A DNA stretch of 64,000 nt, taken from positions 21,570 to 85,569 of the forward strand of contig JAMKCH010005394.1 in the NCBI GenBank assembly GCA_023653785.1, written 5' to 3'. The DNA is from Ophioderma brevispina (lineage: Eukaryota > Echinodermata > Ophiuroidea > Amphilepidida > Ophiodermatidae). Of this stretch, positions 23,486 to 35,972 are shown in pieces (the first letter of the stretch is position 1; each line of letters begins with the position of its first letter). The position numbers and the translations under genes were made by a program. The notes beneath the pieces were generated by a model that was given only the letters and a program-made list of their open reading frames with translations, was not told where the DNA came from and made no database searches.

Positions 23486-24195
23486 CACATAAAACCCTGA
23501 CTTTTACACTCATTTTAGGCACAAGGTGCTAGTACTTAGGATTTTTTTAGCATGCATCATGAACGTCTTGGGTTCTGAAAACTTCTTGAAAACTTGTTTA
23601 TCCCTAAGTACTGACCTGTGTTTAGAAGTATAGGCACATTGCAATGATGGGGGAAGGATTCAAAACACCCTCTAACTGAAGCTAAACGGTCCTTCCAGCA
23701 TAGCTGTGGCCCCAAAAAAAACTGAAGTAACCAAAACAAGCTGATTTTCTTTTTGGTTTTTCCTGAAAGTCAAGTTTTTTTTATGTTGTTGTGTGTCTTT
23801 CATGTTGATGTTGCTGTCCTTTTTGGCTTTGTTAGTTTATTTTTTCTGAGATACACCGTAGGTATATGCTCAATAGGTTTGGTATAACTCGGCACTCTTT
23901 AGCACCTGCTACTAACAGAAATTGCGCAAAGATGTCACAATATCAATCGTGCTCTATTGATTATAACTAATAGGCGCTAGCCTCAATGTCTATAACATTG
24001 GTACTAAAACATATAAAACAATACTGGTAGACTGGCAAAACATGTTCATCTATCTGAAACATACACAACATATTGTATTGGTGTGTTTATCTGACAAAAA
24101 TAGGCATCCTGTGGAAACACAATTAAGGGGAAAATCATAATCATCATTACCCCAGTGAAAATTAAAAGCCACAAAAAGTGTTTCTTGTGATTATG

Positions 24196-24275
24196 AACAA
24201 AAAACATAGCCCAAACTGGGGTTTGACCACATTAACAACCTGTCAGTCTACTGTCCTACGGTCCATTAGTCACAT
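24196..24275 (-). mobile_element. Possible second tRNA-type SINE head
   Basis: The minus strand has TAATGGACCGTAGGAC (A-box-like) and GTGGTCAAACCCCAG (a weak B-box) at suitable spacing. Confidence 0.25.
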
Positions 24276-24289
24276 TGTGGCTAATACTA

Positions 24290-24485
24290 TCAAATGCGGA
24301 CCAATTTAAGGTGCTGTTCGATTTATATGATTGTGTTCTCGATGATTATGAGGCCTGCACTTGCACATACAACCCATCACGTACCGTGGGAAACAAAACT
24401 TGCGGTTTGATGGTAGACACAATAAGGATGTTGCAAAGCCCTATTCAGACTGTGCTGAGATTGATGGTTAACCACTAAAAACGGC
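24290..24485. repeat. Interspersed repeat shared with 41830-42015
   Basis: TTGCACATACAACCCATCA, CGTACCGTGGGAAACAAA and TGATGGTTAACCACTAAAA recur with small changes at 41890-42010. It is non-coding; the 67-residue frame here is not kept in the other copy. Confidence 0.7.
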
Positions 24486-24944
24486 GGTTTTTGTTAATAT
24501 CTTAGGATGAAATGATGTGAGTGCTCAAAATTTCAGGACGACAATGAGGGGAAAAATACGGATTCCATCTGATATCAAAATCGATTACTACTTCCGGGTA
24601 AATCAGGGGGGTCCCAAAGACGACCGGAACACCACACCTTAAGTACCTCAAAATTTGTAATCATGTGTTTAGATAATGTGTTCATGTGACGGAGACAAAA
24701 CCATCATATGCATAAGCGGACAATGAGCGATGCCCCACTAAGGTGCGCACAAAGTAAACTAACCACGTTTCTCAATTTGAGAAACACTGATCATTTTTAG
24801 ATCAAACATCTTCAAACCTTCTATCCAACTAACCTGCAAGATACAAACTAGACATGGGAACAGCATCTAAGTACAAGACGGCCGTATGGGAATGGATGGT
24901 GAGCCCCTTAATGACCCTTGAGGTGAATTGACCTTTGGACACCT

Positions 24945-26800
24945 GTGAACTTCACCAACATGTCACAAATGTCAGAAAGTTTTTTCTACGTGTTAACAAA
25001 CTTTACAAGGATCAATATATTGAGTTTCAACTACAATCAATCATGTCATTCCCTCCCCGGGAATTGCGTTTACCCCTATAAACGTGACCCCGGGTCAAGG
25101 ATGGGTCAACTGTACTTGTTCTGTATTATGATGCAAGAGGATTATCCTGACAAATTTCAGCTCAATAGGAGCTTGTTGTTAGACTTTTTGGACCTTTGAC
25201 TGAACTTTGACCTTGGTCGAGACTATCATGACTTCTTTTACCATTAATGTTTACATCATGCAGCAAGTACAAGCTTTATATGTCTTCTATAGGATGAGAT
25301 ATAGCCAATTTGGTCTTTATTTAGCATTTTTGGCAAAATTGACATTTTGACCCCCTTAAAACCTTTGATCCCGAATAAAAAAAAACCTTCGTAAAAACCA
25401 AAAGCATTGTTCCCATGCAAATAAAAATTCTACTATGCTTAGTCTGGAGATAAAAATTCTTGAAATATTACCTAAAAACCGGAAATGACCTTAAAGACCT
25501 TGACCTCCAAAATAAAAATACCTGCATTACACCAGGTTAAAGTAAATGCATATGACAAGTTAGTCACTGTACTATGTTGGGTTTGAGATAAAACTTTTTG
25601 AATTTTTGGAATATTTTTGGTTTTGACCGGAAGTGGACCCCTTATGACCTGATCCTGAAACTGTGACAACCAGAAGACCTGCCTGGTAACACTACATGTG
25701 CTCTAATGACGTCACCGTTACGTAATTTTTAAGGACAGCGGATTTTTCGAATATTTTCATCAATTTTGGCTTTAAAACCGGAAATGACCCCCTTAATGAC
25801 TTTGAATCCTATCCATGAAACCACCCGATATGAAGCAAGTGTCAGTGGTTCCTTTGAAACAGTTTGGTTGATATTGCGTTGTAATGCTGTAGAAGAAGAT
25901 AATTTGTAACAAAACATTACAATTTGACGGACTGTTGACCTTTGCACCTCTATAACGTGACCCCTGGGTCACGAATAGAGGCCAACTTAATTTTTCTGTA
26001 TTACGATCGTCCGAGGATTATTCATGTCAAATTTCAGTTTCATCCCCGGAGCTTGTTTGTAAAATTTGGACCTTGACCTGAATTGACCTCTTGGGGTCGA
26101 GACTATCATAACCTTCTTCTATATAAATGTTACATCACTGAGGAATAACGGCTTTATTGTCCTCTATTAGGCCTGAGATTAAATCAATTTGGTTTAATTT
26201 TAGCATTTTTGGCAAAATTGACATTTTGGAACCCCCTAATGACCTTTGATCTGGTATAAAAAAAACCTGTTACACAACAAAAAATGCCTGGTTCCCATGC
26301 AATAAAACATCTACTACGGTAGTCTGGAGATAAAAATTCTTTAAAAATGATGACCTTAAAACCGGAATGACCTTAAATGACCTGGACTCCAAAATAAAAA
26401 TACCTTGCATACACTGTGTAACACTAGTGCATATCCCATTGACATGATTGAAAAATATTAAAAAAAAATTGAAAATTTGGAATATTTTTGGTTGTGACCG
26501 GAAGTTGACCCCTTAATGACCTTGATCTGAAACTGTGGACAACCGAAGCCTGGATTCTAGTAACCATACATGTCTCTATAATGAGCGTCACTCTGCTACG
26601 TAATTTGTAGGGACAGCAATTTTTTGAATATTTTTCCACTTTTTGGCTTTTCATATCCGGAAAGTCCCCCTTAATGGACCTTTGACTCCTTATCTGAACA
26701 CCCTATATGAAGCAAGGGTCAGGGTTCCTCTGAACCAGTTGGTTGTATCGGCGTAATGTGTAGAAAGAAGATAATTTGTAACAAAAATTCATATTTGATG
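24945..26800. repeat. Two diverged ~0.9-kb tandem copies of a GACCTTTGACC-rich repeat
   Basis: Segments such as GACTATCATGACTTCTT, TAGCATTTTTGGCAAAATTG and GTCTGGAGATAAAAATTC occur near 25230, 25320 and 25440 and again near 26100, 26200 and 26320. They differ by frequent one-base indels. Ends with ...GGCCTGAAGGCCTCTTGTA near 26990. No coding sequence. Confidence 0.7.
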
Positions 26801-27508
26801 CCTGGGCCAGGTCAAAGGACAGACAGAGGTCAATGTCATAGACATAAATGGTCCAATTCAGCGGTCATTTGATGTAAGTCTAGTCACCATACGTCAAAAC
26901 CATGACTGAGCTAGAGGGAATTGAAGTGTTGCCCAAGAAGAGGAAGAAGAAGCATCAAAAACAGAAAAAGACGGCCTGAAGGCCTCTTGTAAAAATGTTT
27001 TCTATAAAATATTCATTTGATAGATTTCAGAATACCCCCCCAAAAATATGCTATAGAGGTGTCAGAAAGTCTTCAAAAGAAATTATTTAACACTGTCTTT
27101 GGAATATAAAAACTGAAACAAATGAATAGGTAGTTATTAAACTGCGATTCTATTCTATTCCATTCATATGAGACCCCAAGCACATGTCCTCATATGATCA
27201 ATCACTTTACTAAAGATACTTCACAATTCATGCCTGTGTAAAATTTCTAAACAGAGACTAGTAGTATTCATTGCTCCCAATATGTTAAATAGGTGCATTT
27301 AAAAATATCCGTTGTAGAAGAGTCTCTAGATGACATGGCAATTACTGAATGAAGAAGCTTAGACAGTTTTGTTTCAAACTGTTGTTGCAAACGTGTCTAT
27401 ATATTGAAAAGATTTTTACTTATGGTTCTGGGTGGACAAGGATAACAGATGATTACAAAATTACTAGGTACTCAAGGTGATATGGTAAGAAATAACTAGT
27501 CTTTCCCA

Positions 27509-27637
27509 TGAGATAGCCAAGAAGTGGAAAATTCCTTGTCTCTACTAGGAATCAAACTTCAGGCTTCCTGCTTGCATATCAGTCGCTTGGCCCGGGTTCG
27601 ACTCCCAGAGGGAATTTTCCACTTCTTGGCTATCTCA
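27509..27637. mobile_element. Head-to-head SINE-like fold-back with two B-boxes
   Basis: Perfect 27-bp inverted arms (27509-27535 and 27611-27637) surround about 75 bp. The right half holds GGTTCGACTCC (27595-27605), a perfect Pol III B-box on the plus strand; the left half holds GTTTGATTCC on the minus strand. Each B-box is followed by the same tail, so two SINE tails face away from each other. Confidence 0.6.
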
Positions 27638-27848
27638 AGCCAATGGAAAGATTAGGTGTTGCTCAACGATAACAATAAATTGCATCTTTCCCTGGACTGG
27701 ATGCCCACTGTGATGTAAATTATTACTAGAATACTAACTTTTATTGAAACATGTTACTTCAACATATATACTTAAATGTTTGATTGCTTAAAATGACTTC
27801 AAAAACATTTTCAGGATGTTCAGATTTTTTCTATATAATGCTATCTTC

Positions 27849-28044
27849 CAGTGGCGTATCAGGCCTGCCCTCTCTGAGGGGGCAAATTTCCCAGTCTTGG
27901 GAAATTTTCCCTCTTAGGGGGGTCAAAAGGCCAATTTTCCCCAGTCAGAGGGCTAAAAAACGGCTGATTTAGCATGATTTTTGCAAATTTTTTCCCGGCC
28001 AAAGTCGTCAGGGGGAAACCTGCCCCCCGCCTGTTACGCCACTG
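27849..28044. mobile_element. hAT-type non-autonomous element 1
   Basis: Ends CAGTGGCGTATCAGG and CCTGTTACGCCACTG; flanked by a perfect 8-bp duplication CTATCTTC (27841-27848, 28045-28052). 196 bp, no coding sequence. Short TIRs starting CAGTGG with 8-bp duplications are typical of hAT transposons. Confidence 0.9.
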
Positions 28045-28311
28045 CTATCTTCTGAAGATGACATTTTATACAATATCCTCATTTTTATTTTCAAAGCCAA
28101 CATTTTATCACATAGACAAAATGTGATATTTTTGTAAAATTATCACTAAACTTTCTTCATATTATGAAAGACACACAAGTAAAATAGAAATATAATATAT
28201 TATAGGTAAAATGGATAAATCATTGTGACTGTGCACATGCCGGAGAGGTGAGAAATTGACATTTGTTGTTGAAAATGAAATACAAAATTAAAAGTGTTTT
28301 ATTGCTATTTG

Positions 28312-28477
28312 CAGGCCCGTAGCCAGATATTTTTGGGGGGGTGCGGATTTGCCAGAAGTGGCCTTTTTTCGACAACTTTTTTTTTGGCTCGCTGCGCTCG
28401 CCGGTTGCCCAAATTTGTTTACCGTCGACACCAAATTCTGAAGGGGGCACCCCCTGCACCCCCTGGCTACGGCCCTG
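28312..28477. mobile_element. hAT-type non-autonomous element 2
   Basis: Ends CAGGCCCGTAGCCAG and CTGGCTACGGCCCTG, with a perfect 8-bp duplication GCTATTTG (28304-28311, 28478-28485). 166 bp, with a G-run/C-run pair just inside the ends and GCTCGCTGCGCTCGC in the middle. The open frames over it are chance. Confidence 0.9.
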
Positions 28478-28485
28478 GCTATTTG

Positions 28486-29370
28486 CTAATAATAATGAGA
28501 ATTACATAGCACCCAATGCTAAATGCCCCAAGAGCTTTATGTTTGAAACAAATTATGTAAAAATTTAGTAAAGAATGTTAATCAGATTAGAGTGATACCA
28601 AATATGAATCTTGGTCAAAAGAGTTGATCAAGGTGACATTCAAAACTGAGAACAAAAAGTGTTATTACTGAGCAAAAACATTCACAATAAGTGTGGACAT
28701 ACTATTGCTACCTCAAACTTAAACACTTGGTCAATTTTTATCTTAGCCATTAGTGAAATGAGCTGATCAAGCAGTTCAATAAAGTGGTTAAAGCTATTAA
28801 GTTAAAGAGAGTCACAAAAAAGTGTCGATCATCAGCCCAAGCAAAATCACCAGACCAATTTTAGTGCCGGCTAAATGATTGTGATCACGGCAATCAACCA
28901 ATGACACCGCTCTATTGGGGATATCCCAGGATTCTTAATAATACATCAAGCAATTATTATAATGCCATGTAAAACACTATATAGGGTTTCAGCACGCACG
29001 TTTATCAACCAAATATATCACTGAAAGTTAATTTTATGCATGTTCATTGTCAAACTTATTTGTTTTGGTTGATTTACAAATGTACTTGTTTCAAATGTGA
29101 TTATTTCATGGATTTTTCTAATATATCAAGTATTTGTATTTTTTAATTGGTAAATTTCATGCCGGTCAGAAGTTGCTATTTTGAAGCTTTGTGCCAGTCG
29201 GCCAAGGTCTGAGCTGGCTAGCTTAGTAATAACCCTGAACCCAAGGAGTATAATAAAGTTTGGTATGAGAAGTCAGAAGGTGACAAAAAAATTAACAAAA
29301 AAATGTTTGAAATTTCTAAATTGCCAACTCCAATTAAAGGTTGGTGTGTGATATTTTGTTTTGGCCTGTA
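28486..29370. other. Intron segment, nothing recognised
   Basis: AT-rich, without exon, element ends or open frame of note. Confidence 0.5.
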
Positions 29371-29562
29371 TAGTGTTCTTCCCACAATGCATTTCTTTCA
29401 GTTTTTTGTACTGGTTGTGACATGAGTTTATAGTCACAAAAAAGTACTTAAATTGCAAAAATTGGATAAGATCTGTTAATTTTTTGTCCACTATTACACT
29501 CATGTGACAACCAGTGCCAACAAATTGTTATTGGAAGAAATGCATTGTGGGAAGGGAACAGG
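29371..29562. repeat. Fold-back repeat
   Basis: TTCTTCCCACAATGCATTTC and TGACATGAGT on the left match GAAATGCATTGTGGGAAGGG and ACTCATGTGACAACCAG on the right in inverted order. The arms are about 55 bp, imperfect. Confidence 0.6.
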
Positions 29563-29599
29563 ACTACTATACCTCCTCTTGTAAACACCTGTACACATC

Positions 29600-29900
29600 C
29601 CAGGACACACATATTGAACTGGGTGTACAATTACTGTGGCACTCTTCGTGGGTATCAGACTTATGTACACTAGGCGGGTCCCGGGTTTTCGCGATCACCT
29701 GGCTTTTTAAAGCACTGCTACTTGTTTGCAAACCATTTTTTTTACTGAATGACCCCGCTTGACCTTTGATCACTAACCAATACAAACTCGGTCTTCGAGT
29801 AGGTCAAGGGGCAACCCACCCACCAAGTTTCAGGAATGTGCGACTCTCGGGCTCCAAGGAAAATAGACACCGGCAGACCGACACACTGACAGACCACACG
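29600..29900. repeat. Interspersed repeat ending in CAGACCGACA simple sequence
   Basis: GACCCCGCTTGACCTTTGAT, CCACCAAGTTTCAGGAATG and the terminal GGCAGACCGACACACTGACA resemble GACCTTTGACC-type repeats seen elsewhere in the window. Its class is not known to me. Confidence 0.4.
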
Positions 29901-29941
29901 GTATTAATATATAGAATTCTTTTGTCCATTTTCAAGCAATA

Positions 29942-30288
29942 TAAAGGTGGCACGAGAGATTTTGACGGCACCCAAATATATGTCAATAATAGTAATTGTA
30001 CAGATTATGCCACTCATAGAATTCTTGCCTCATATTTCACTACAGAAATGGTCTTAAAAGAGAGAAAGTGATTTTGATTTGCTTATATTCAAGGTTTATA
30101 ATAAAACAGGCTGAATTTCGTATGCTCCTATACAAAAATTAGAAATTTCACAATTTTTGTACCAAAGAAAAACATTTCTCCGCTTAATCTTTTCAGATGG
30201 GGTTATTTTTGTGGGAAAGCTTGACATTAGGGCAAAAACAGTACTTTCATTTTTAGGACACCTGATAGTAAATCTCTTGTTGCCTTAA
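29942..30288. mobile_element. GGTGCAACGAGAG-family TTAA element, full-length copy
   Basis: Left end AAAGGTGGCACGAGAGATTT, right end AAATCTCTTGTTGCCTTAA. The body is the reverse-complement relative of 10010-10332. The left TTAA is altered to TAAA; the right TTAA is at 30285-30288. Confidence 0.75.
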
Positions 30289-32290
30289 TGAACAAGATCC
30301 AAAGGATAAACAATGGTGTTGGTTTGGTAGCAAAAATTATGCCTAACAAAATCCCAACATTAATCATGCGTATTCAAAGGTGAAAACTGAATGACACATG
30401 GAGTCTGTTTGACGTTAACAAGTTGACATTTCCCTTCTTTCTCTTAGTCTTATGCTCCGGCATTTAGTTGGCCCAATAACGACAGACAAGTCCGAGGTAA
30501 TGGCAAACATGATGAAATCAAGGCTGGAGTAAAAAGAAAAATACTGTCTTCAGAATAAGATAATGAAAGTGTAAGTTGACGCATATTTTACCCACTGCCT
30601 ACCAATGGATTTTGGTTATGTAATCTGAACTCAAGCAAGCTGTGCACCGATAATGTAAAGGAGGACACTGGAATAGACTGATGTATTCCAAATTCAATTC
30701 TTTATGGTATTTTTGAGTATTGGTTTTTCAAAATAGTTTGAAACTTAATTGGCATATTCCTGTGATATGATCATTTTTTTGGGTTCTGGTCCCGGTTGTG
30801 CACTTGTGCAAGCCTTATTTGACCACAACTCCAGAAAGGTCCTTGATGTTACTATAGGCCCTACATGTATTAGCCATGTTACAAGGTCACTAAACTCCAG
30901 GGATTGAAATTACCGTGTAAAACCATTATTTTACTTCACTCCAAGCTTGTATCCACACAATGACAAACTCTTGATCATCCCCATGACCATTTCACTCCAT
31001 TCTCATATCGGAGTGTAGAACCAGAGGTAAACCGACCGGAAGCCCTGACTTCGCCAAGTGTATATCCAAACACAGGATTATGCAACAAAATGACCTTGCG
31101 AGGTCACCCCCCTTCGAGACCCTTGATAAACTGGGGATAACACCAGGAGTTTAAAACTCAGTCAAAAACCCCGATCATCACTTCAGAGTTTCAGCCACCA
31201 TGTGACCATGAATTATGAGAGGAATAACACAGGTGGTCTACAAGTGGCCCTTGCCCCACCCACAATTCAAAGTAGTTGGTTCTTTTTATACTTGCCGAAT
31301 CTTAAATGTTAGAGATGTGGCATGTTAAGTGGATTTCTCAAAAGGACCTTGGACTTGTCTCAGGCCTTGTAGACATGGCCTTAGGAAAATAACTAACACT
31401 CCTTCAGTTATTAAGATCTGTCACTATGTTCATTTTCATATCAACGAGCCCCAAATGGGCAGGTTGACACTGTTGCAAACTGAAACAATTTTCAAGCTTT
31501 GTATGAACTGCTAACCACAAAGTATTTTACAAAATCCATAAACTTAACCCATTTAACTACATGTACATACAAATCCCACTGACAAATTTTCTTCCATTTT
31601 CAGCTTCAAATTTTGCACAGTAGTGTATTATTTTCAGTTGATTTATTCACTACATCACAAAAATGCAGTCCTCAAACAACCTATTGGAAAATGGTGGGAA
31701 ATAAATGGTCGATAGCAAGCCAAGTGTTAGTGTGATATCCGACAGCTTTATGAAAAACACGCATGACATAGCCTTAACTCAATGGGGATATTGTACTGCC
31801 TATTGTGCAAGAGATGTACTGAATATATCCTACCGGTTCATCGGTATGCCTGAGTGAGTAGAAAAGTAGGCCACGTTCTAATATACTTTGGTGAATAATT
31901 AGAACAAGTTTAATAAAATGTTACAATGTGTTATTTATAATTGTATTATAGATATTTGGTAAAACAATTTCTTATTAAAGTCAGAAGAACTGACTGGTTG
32001 ATAAGTCATGCATTATGGATCACTCAAGTACAGGTACATGTTATTAAAGTTCTTTTGGGTTATCTTCATGCAGCCTATACAGTGAACCAGAATGCGGATG
32101 CTTAGTTGAAAAGAATTTGTTATCAACGGACAATATCGTTCCCCTATTGTTGGCATATGTGGATTCAGTATGGTCTCACGTTTCTGGATTAATCTGTCTC
32201 CAGTCCTGTCTCAAACAAAAGATTGAATAATTTGAAAGAATACATTCAGTTCTGTTAGTGAAGGTCAAAAGGTTAAAAAGAAAGTACATA
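30289..32290. other. Intron segment, nothing recognised
   Basis: Mixed-composition intron. Open frames of at most 61 residues, no domain, no element ends. Confidence 0.45.
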
Positions 32291-33155
32291 CTACGTGAAT
32301 AAAAAACAATTGTGCAAGGATTAAAGATGACCTTGACCTTAATGAAATCACTATATCATAGATTTGTTGTTGTTTTTATAAAACAATATACTTTCATGTG
32401 TTGAAAAAATGAAAATCGACTGAAAAATACACTAGATTTGGCAGGTTTTGTAAGCACACCTCTTTTTTCTCTATTCCTATGGGATTTACACACATTAAAC
32501 TTGTGTTTGTGAGAATGTACAATATCATGAATATCATGATGTCTTTGTCAACTTAATGTTACATTTTTTTGATCATTTCAACTACAGCCTAATCAATGAA
32601 TCTATTTATACCAACGTGCCAACTGATATGACAAATCCAAACACCAATTCACCTGTTGCAGAGCAAGAAAACGCGCTCTTCCCGTTGTTTAGGATATTGC
32701 TAAGAGTTTAGTCCCTTATTGGCATAGCTTGTAGATCTATACCTACTATACCTGAATTACAGTACTAGTGTTGAAAACCCTTTTCATTTGCACATCAGGA
32801 TTAATTGGGTGAGATTTTGTGTGAAGTGAACATTTACTATGCCAGTTCCACAATAAATTACAGTTACATTGATAATTGTAACTGAACGCTCACTTCATTA
32901 CTATAATACCCCGTATATACATTAACGTAATATCTTGCTTAACTGTATAAATCCCATTGGAATGGAGGAAAAAGAGGTGTGTGCTTACAAAATTTGTCAT
33001 ATCTGGCTTATTTTGCAGTCGATTTCTTTCACTTTTTTAACACTTGGAAGTATATTAGATTTGCTTTATTAAAACAACAACAAATCTATGATTCAGTGAC
33101 TTTATCAAGGTCAAGGTCATCTTTAATCCTTCCACAATTTTTTTTATTCACGTAG
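32291..33155. mobile_element. TA-flanked element with ~200-bp inverted arms
   Basis: Starts CTACGTGAATAAAAAACAAT and ends ATTCACGTAG; TA on both sides (32289-32290, 33156-33157). The arms (32291-32490 and 32945-33155) match over AAGATGACCTTGACCTT, AAATCTATGATTC-like and GTAAGCACACCTC blocks. 865 bp and no transposase frame, so non-autonomous. The TA target points to Tc1/mariner-type transposition. Confidence 0.8.
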
Positions 33156-33555
33156 TATAACAGTTTTACAGTGCTGCCTACATTTAGATTATAGCACTAC
33201 ACTTTACTACAGCAAGGAAGAACAAGAAAACAGAAACAAAAACCCTAGAATGCAGTAAAGTCTGAAGTATAATTTGTGTTACTGGCAGCTCCAGGAAGTA
33301 ATATTCAAAAGCAAACTTGACAAACGTTAAAGTATTTCTAGTTGATATAACATGAAATATCTTGGGAACTGGGAAGGTTGTTCATACCTGAATAAAAATG
33401 AATAATACCAGTCCCGCACGACTGATTTTCTAAAGATATATCCGAGTGTACATACCATGTCAAATCAGCATTTGAAAACATTTTCAAACATTAGTTAAAT
33501 GTACTATCAGTAATCTAAGTGTTAGTATGGAAGGTGGAAATGTAGTATCCCACAA

Positions 33556-33656
33556 GGGATGAATTCAGTATTCTGCCACCAAATCCTTCAACATGCAGTT
33601 TATTCGGTTAAGGCTGCTGAATTCATAAGGTGGTGGCAAAATACAAAATTCTTTCC
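33556..33656. mobile_element. Mini-element (GGGATGAATT family), copy 1
   Basis: Ends GGGATGAATTCAGTATTCTG and AATACAAAATTCTTTCC. The same family as 62966-63076; the flanking duplication is not clean here. Confidence 0.7.
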
Positions 33657-34131
33657 CAAACAAGAGGAAAAGCTGGAAAGTTATATCCGATACATACAGA
33701 ACCAAAAGGTGAAAGTTAAACAATTGTCACAGACCAAAAAAATCAAAGAAACTGTTTATGTAGATAAAAAATACTGGCATATTAATTATTGAGTGAATGA
33801 TTTAACCCAGACTGGATCCCGGATTCACTTTCTTGTGCTTTTCACCAAGATTGATGTCCCATTGGAAAACTAAATGTAGAGTTGAAATAAGATTTTGTGA
33901 AAATAGTGTGAAATACAATAGAAGTTTTGGCATAATTATACAATACCCTTCACATGCACCTTCACATCATGATACAGCGGCGTGAAGGATGTAGTTATGC
34001 CAAAGTTTCCATGCAAGAACATTATTTTTACCGTGTTCACATCATGCATCACAGATAAGCTACCCAGTATGAGTTCTCAAATTTTAATTTAAACCGGTGG
34101 TGTATTTATTGTGCTTCTGTGCAGTTCTTAC

Positions 34132-34287
34132 TAGTATCAAGTTGATCCGAGATTTCACAGTTAAAGCCAGTGTAATTGCTGTGACAAATACAAATATATT
34201 CATGGCTCTCTTCCGCTGCTGACACGCAATCCCCAAAATTTAAACAAGGCTGACTCTGACAAGGGTCAATAGAAGGTCCTGGGCTTG
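34132..34287 (-). CDS. Exon 5: EGF domain 2
   Basis: This intact 156-bp exon is phase 1-1, with acceptor CCAAACAG and donor ACTA|GTAAGA. The translation begins SPGPSIDPCQSQPCLNFGDC and continues with YICICHSNYTGFNC and EISDQLDT. All six EGF cysteines are present with normal spacing. It is the closest relative of EGF 1 in exon 4 (the same ICIC...NY-GFNCEI-DQ pattern), which suggests these two arose by exon duplication. It sits just left of the TA-flanked element at 34515-35968. Confidence 0.85.
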
Positions 34288-34514
34288 CTGTTTGGAGAAA
34301 AAGATTGTCATTTGATACTTTTATTTCATATATGTCTCAAAACTGTGCATTTGTGTTGGTTTCTTTTAAAAATCAAGCCAGTGTTATTTGTGATGTGTTT
34401 TGAAAAATATCAATGCTTTTATCAATTTATAGTGTGCTTGTTAATTAAGTGTATTTAATTAGGAAATTAGCATTCAGTGGTGTAATGTCAAAGAGCAGAA
34501 TAGAAGAGAAAATA

Positions 34515-35968
34515 GTCCAGGGTACAGATTCATTGATAACTAATATCAACCTTGTTTTATTAGATATATAATGTTTTTCAACAGTTTCTAGACCAGTTTT
34601 TTGTGCTGATTCTGAATCCGATGGATGCCAGACGAGCAACCTTGAGCATTTTTGTAGAAACACAAAAAATCAAAATGGCCACCAAAACACAAAATATTTA
34701 TCTCTTGTTCACTCAAAAGTGTAATTTTTCAGCCTGTCTCGTTAAAACATTCATTATGACCAATTAACATATGAATCTGTAACCACGTAACCAATGAATT
34801 CAATATGGCCATCAATACAATAAAGTGTCTGATCGTGAACTACTTTTGACAGCAGGTTGGTAATTTGGTATCTATCCTGGTGTTTTGGCAGTCAAGAAAT
34901 TAATTAAAACCATAGGAAATATTTTTAAAAAATGTGATTATAAATTCTTTCATTATAGGATGCAAGATGGCTTCCGATACACTAATATATCTTTAATTGA
35001 TAGCTGTGTCTAACCTACTACTGCAATATTTGTGTATATCCCTGTAAGTCAATCAGATCAATGTACACATCATTAGGTAATCAGAGGAATCGATGCGTGT
35101 AAGATGCCATCCAAGACGGGTATCCAATATGGCTGGAAATGGCATTTAATAAGCGGCGAAAAATCCGATCACCAATAGTCTAGAGATATGTGTGTTTTTT
35201 TTGCAGGTTTTGGGCGTCCATTGGCATCCATATTGGGATATTTGACGAATAACGACCCAAACACACTTAAGATAGCCTTACTGGAATTTTTGGAAGTGAT
35301 AATATAACTAAAAACAACAAAATATATATCTTTAGCCTACAGCGTGAACGAATTACTGACCTTTACTGATTGACATTTGCAGCCATATTGAACGCTTATC
35401 TAGGATGCCATGTTGCAGATATCAATCACTTTGATTATGTTATTTAAATGGCTCTGAATGAGTTATAGTGATATATACAAACACGGCAGCTCTTGGATAT
35501 ATGTAGTAATGAATTTTGCCATTTTGGAGCCATCTTGAATGGTTAATTGATTTGATTATCAAATTGTTGAAAGCTATTCCTAATGGTTTCTATTAATATA
35601 TTGATTGCTAAAGCATTGATATATATACCAAGTTACCATTCTACAGTCAAAAGTAGATAAATATCAGATGCTTTCTTGTATTGGCGGCCATATTAAATCT
35701 ATTAATTTGGCGGTTAATGAATCTTACTTTAATTGGTCACAATGGGTGTTTTGACTGGACAGGCCAAAAATTACAACTTTTGAGTAATTAACATATGAGT
35801 TTTTAGTGTTTTGGTGGCCATTTTGAATTTTTGCATTTCTTCGAAAATGCTCAAGGTTTTTCGTCTGGCATCCATCGGATTCAGATTCAGCAGGTAAAAC
35901 TGGTCTAGAAACCGTTGAAAAACATTATATATATTTTATAACAAGGTCACATGGTCTGTAGCCTGGAC
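34515..35968. mobile_element. TA-flanked element with ~180-bp inverted arms
   Basis: GTCCAGGGTACAGA at 34515 matches CTGTAGCCTGGAC at 35968 in inverted order, TA on both sides. The arms continue through ATAATGTTTTTCAAC, CCGATGGATGCCAGACGA and AAAATGGCCACCAAAACAC. The 1.1-kb middle is AT-rich with repeated phrases such as CAATATGGC and AAGATGGC, and has no transposase. It sits directly upstream of exon 5 in the gene's reading direction. Confidence 0.8.
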
Positions 35969-35972
35969 TAAA

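Noticed and set aside
28220..28568. Open frames of 71-79 residues on both strands
   Set aside because: They lie over the hAT-type element at 28312-28477 and depend on its G/C runs.
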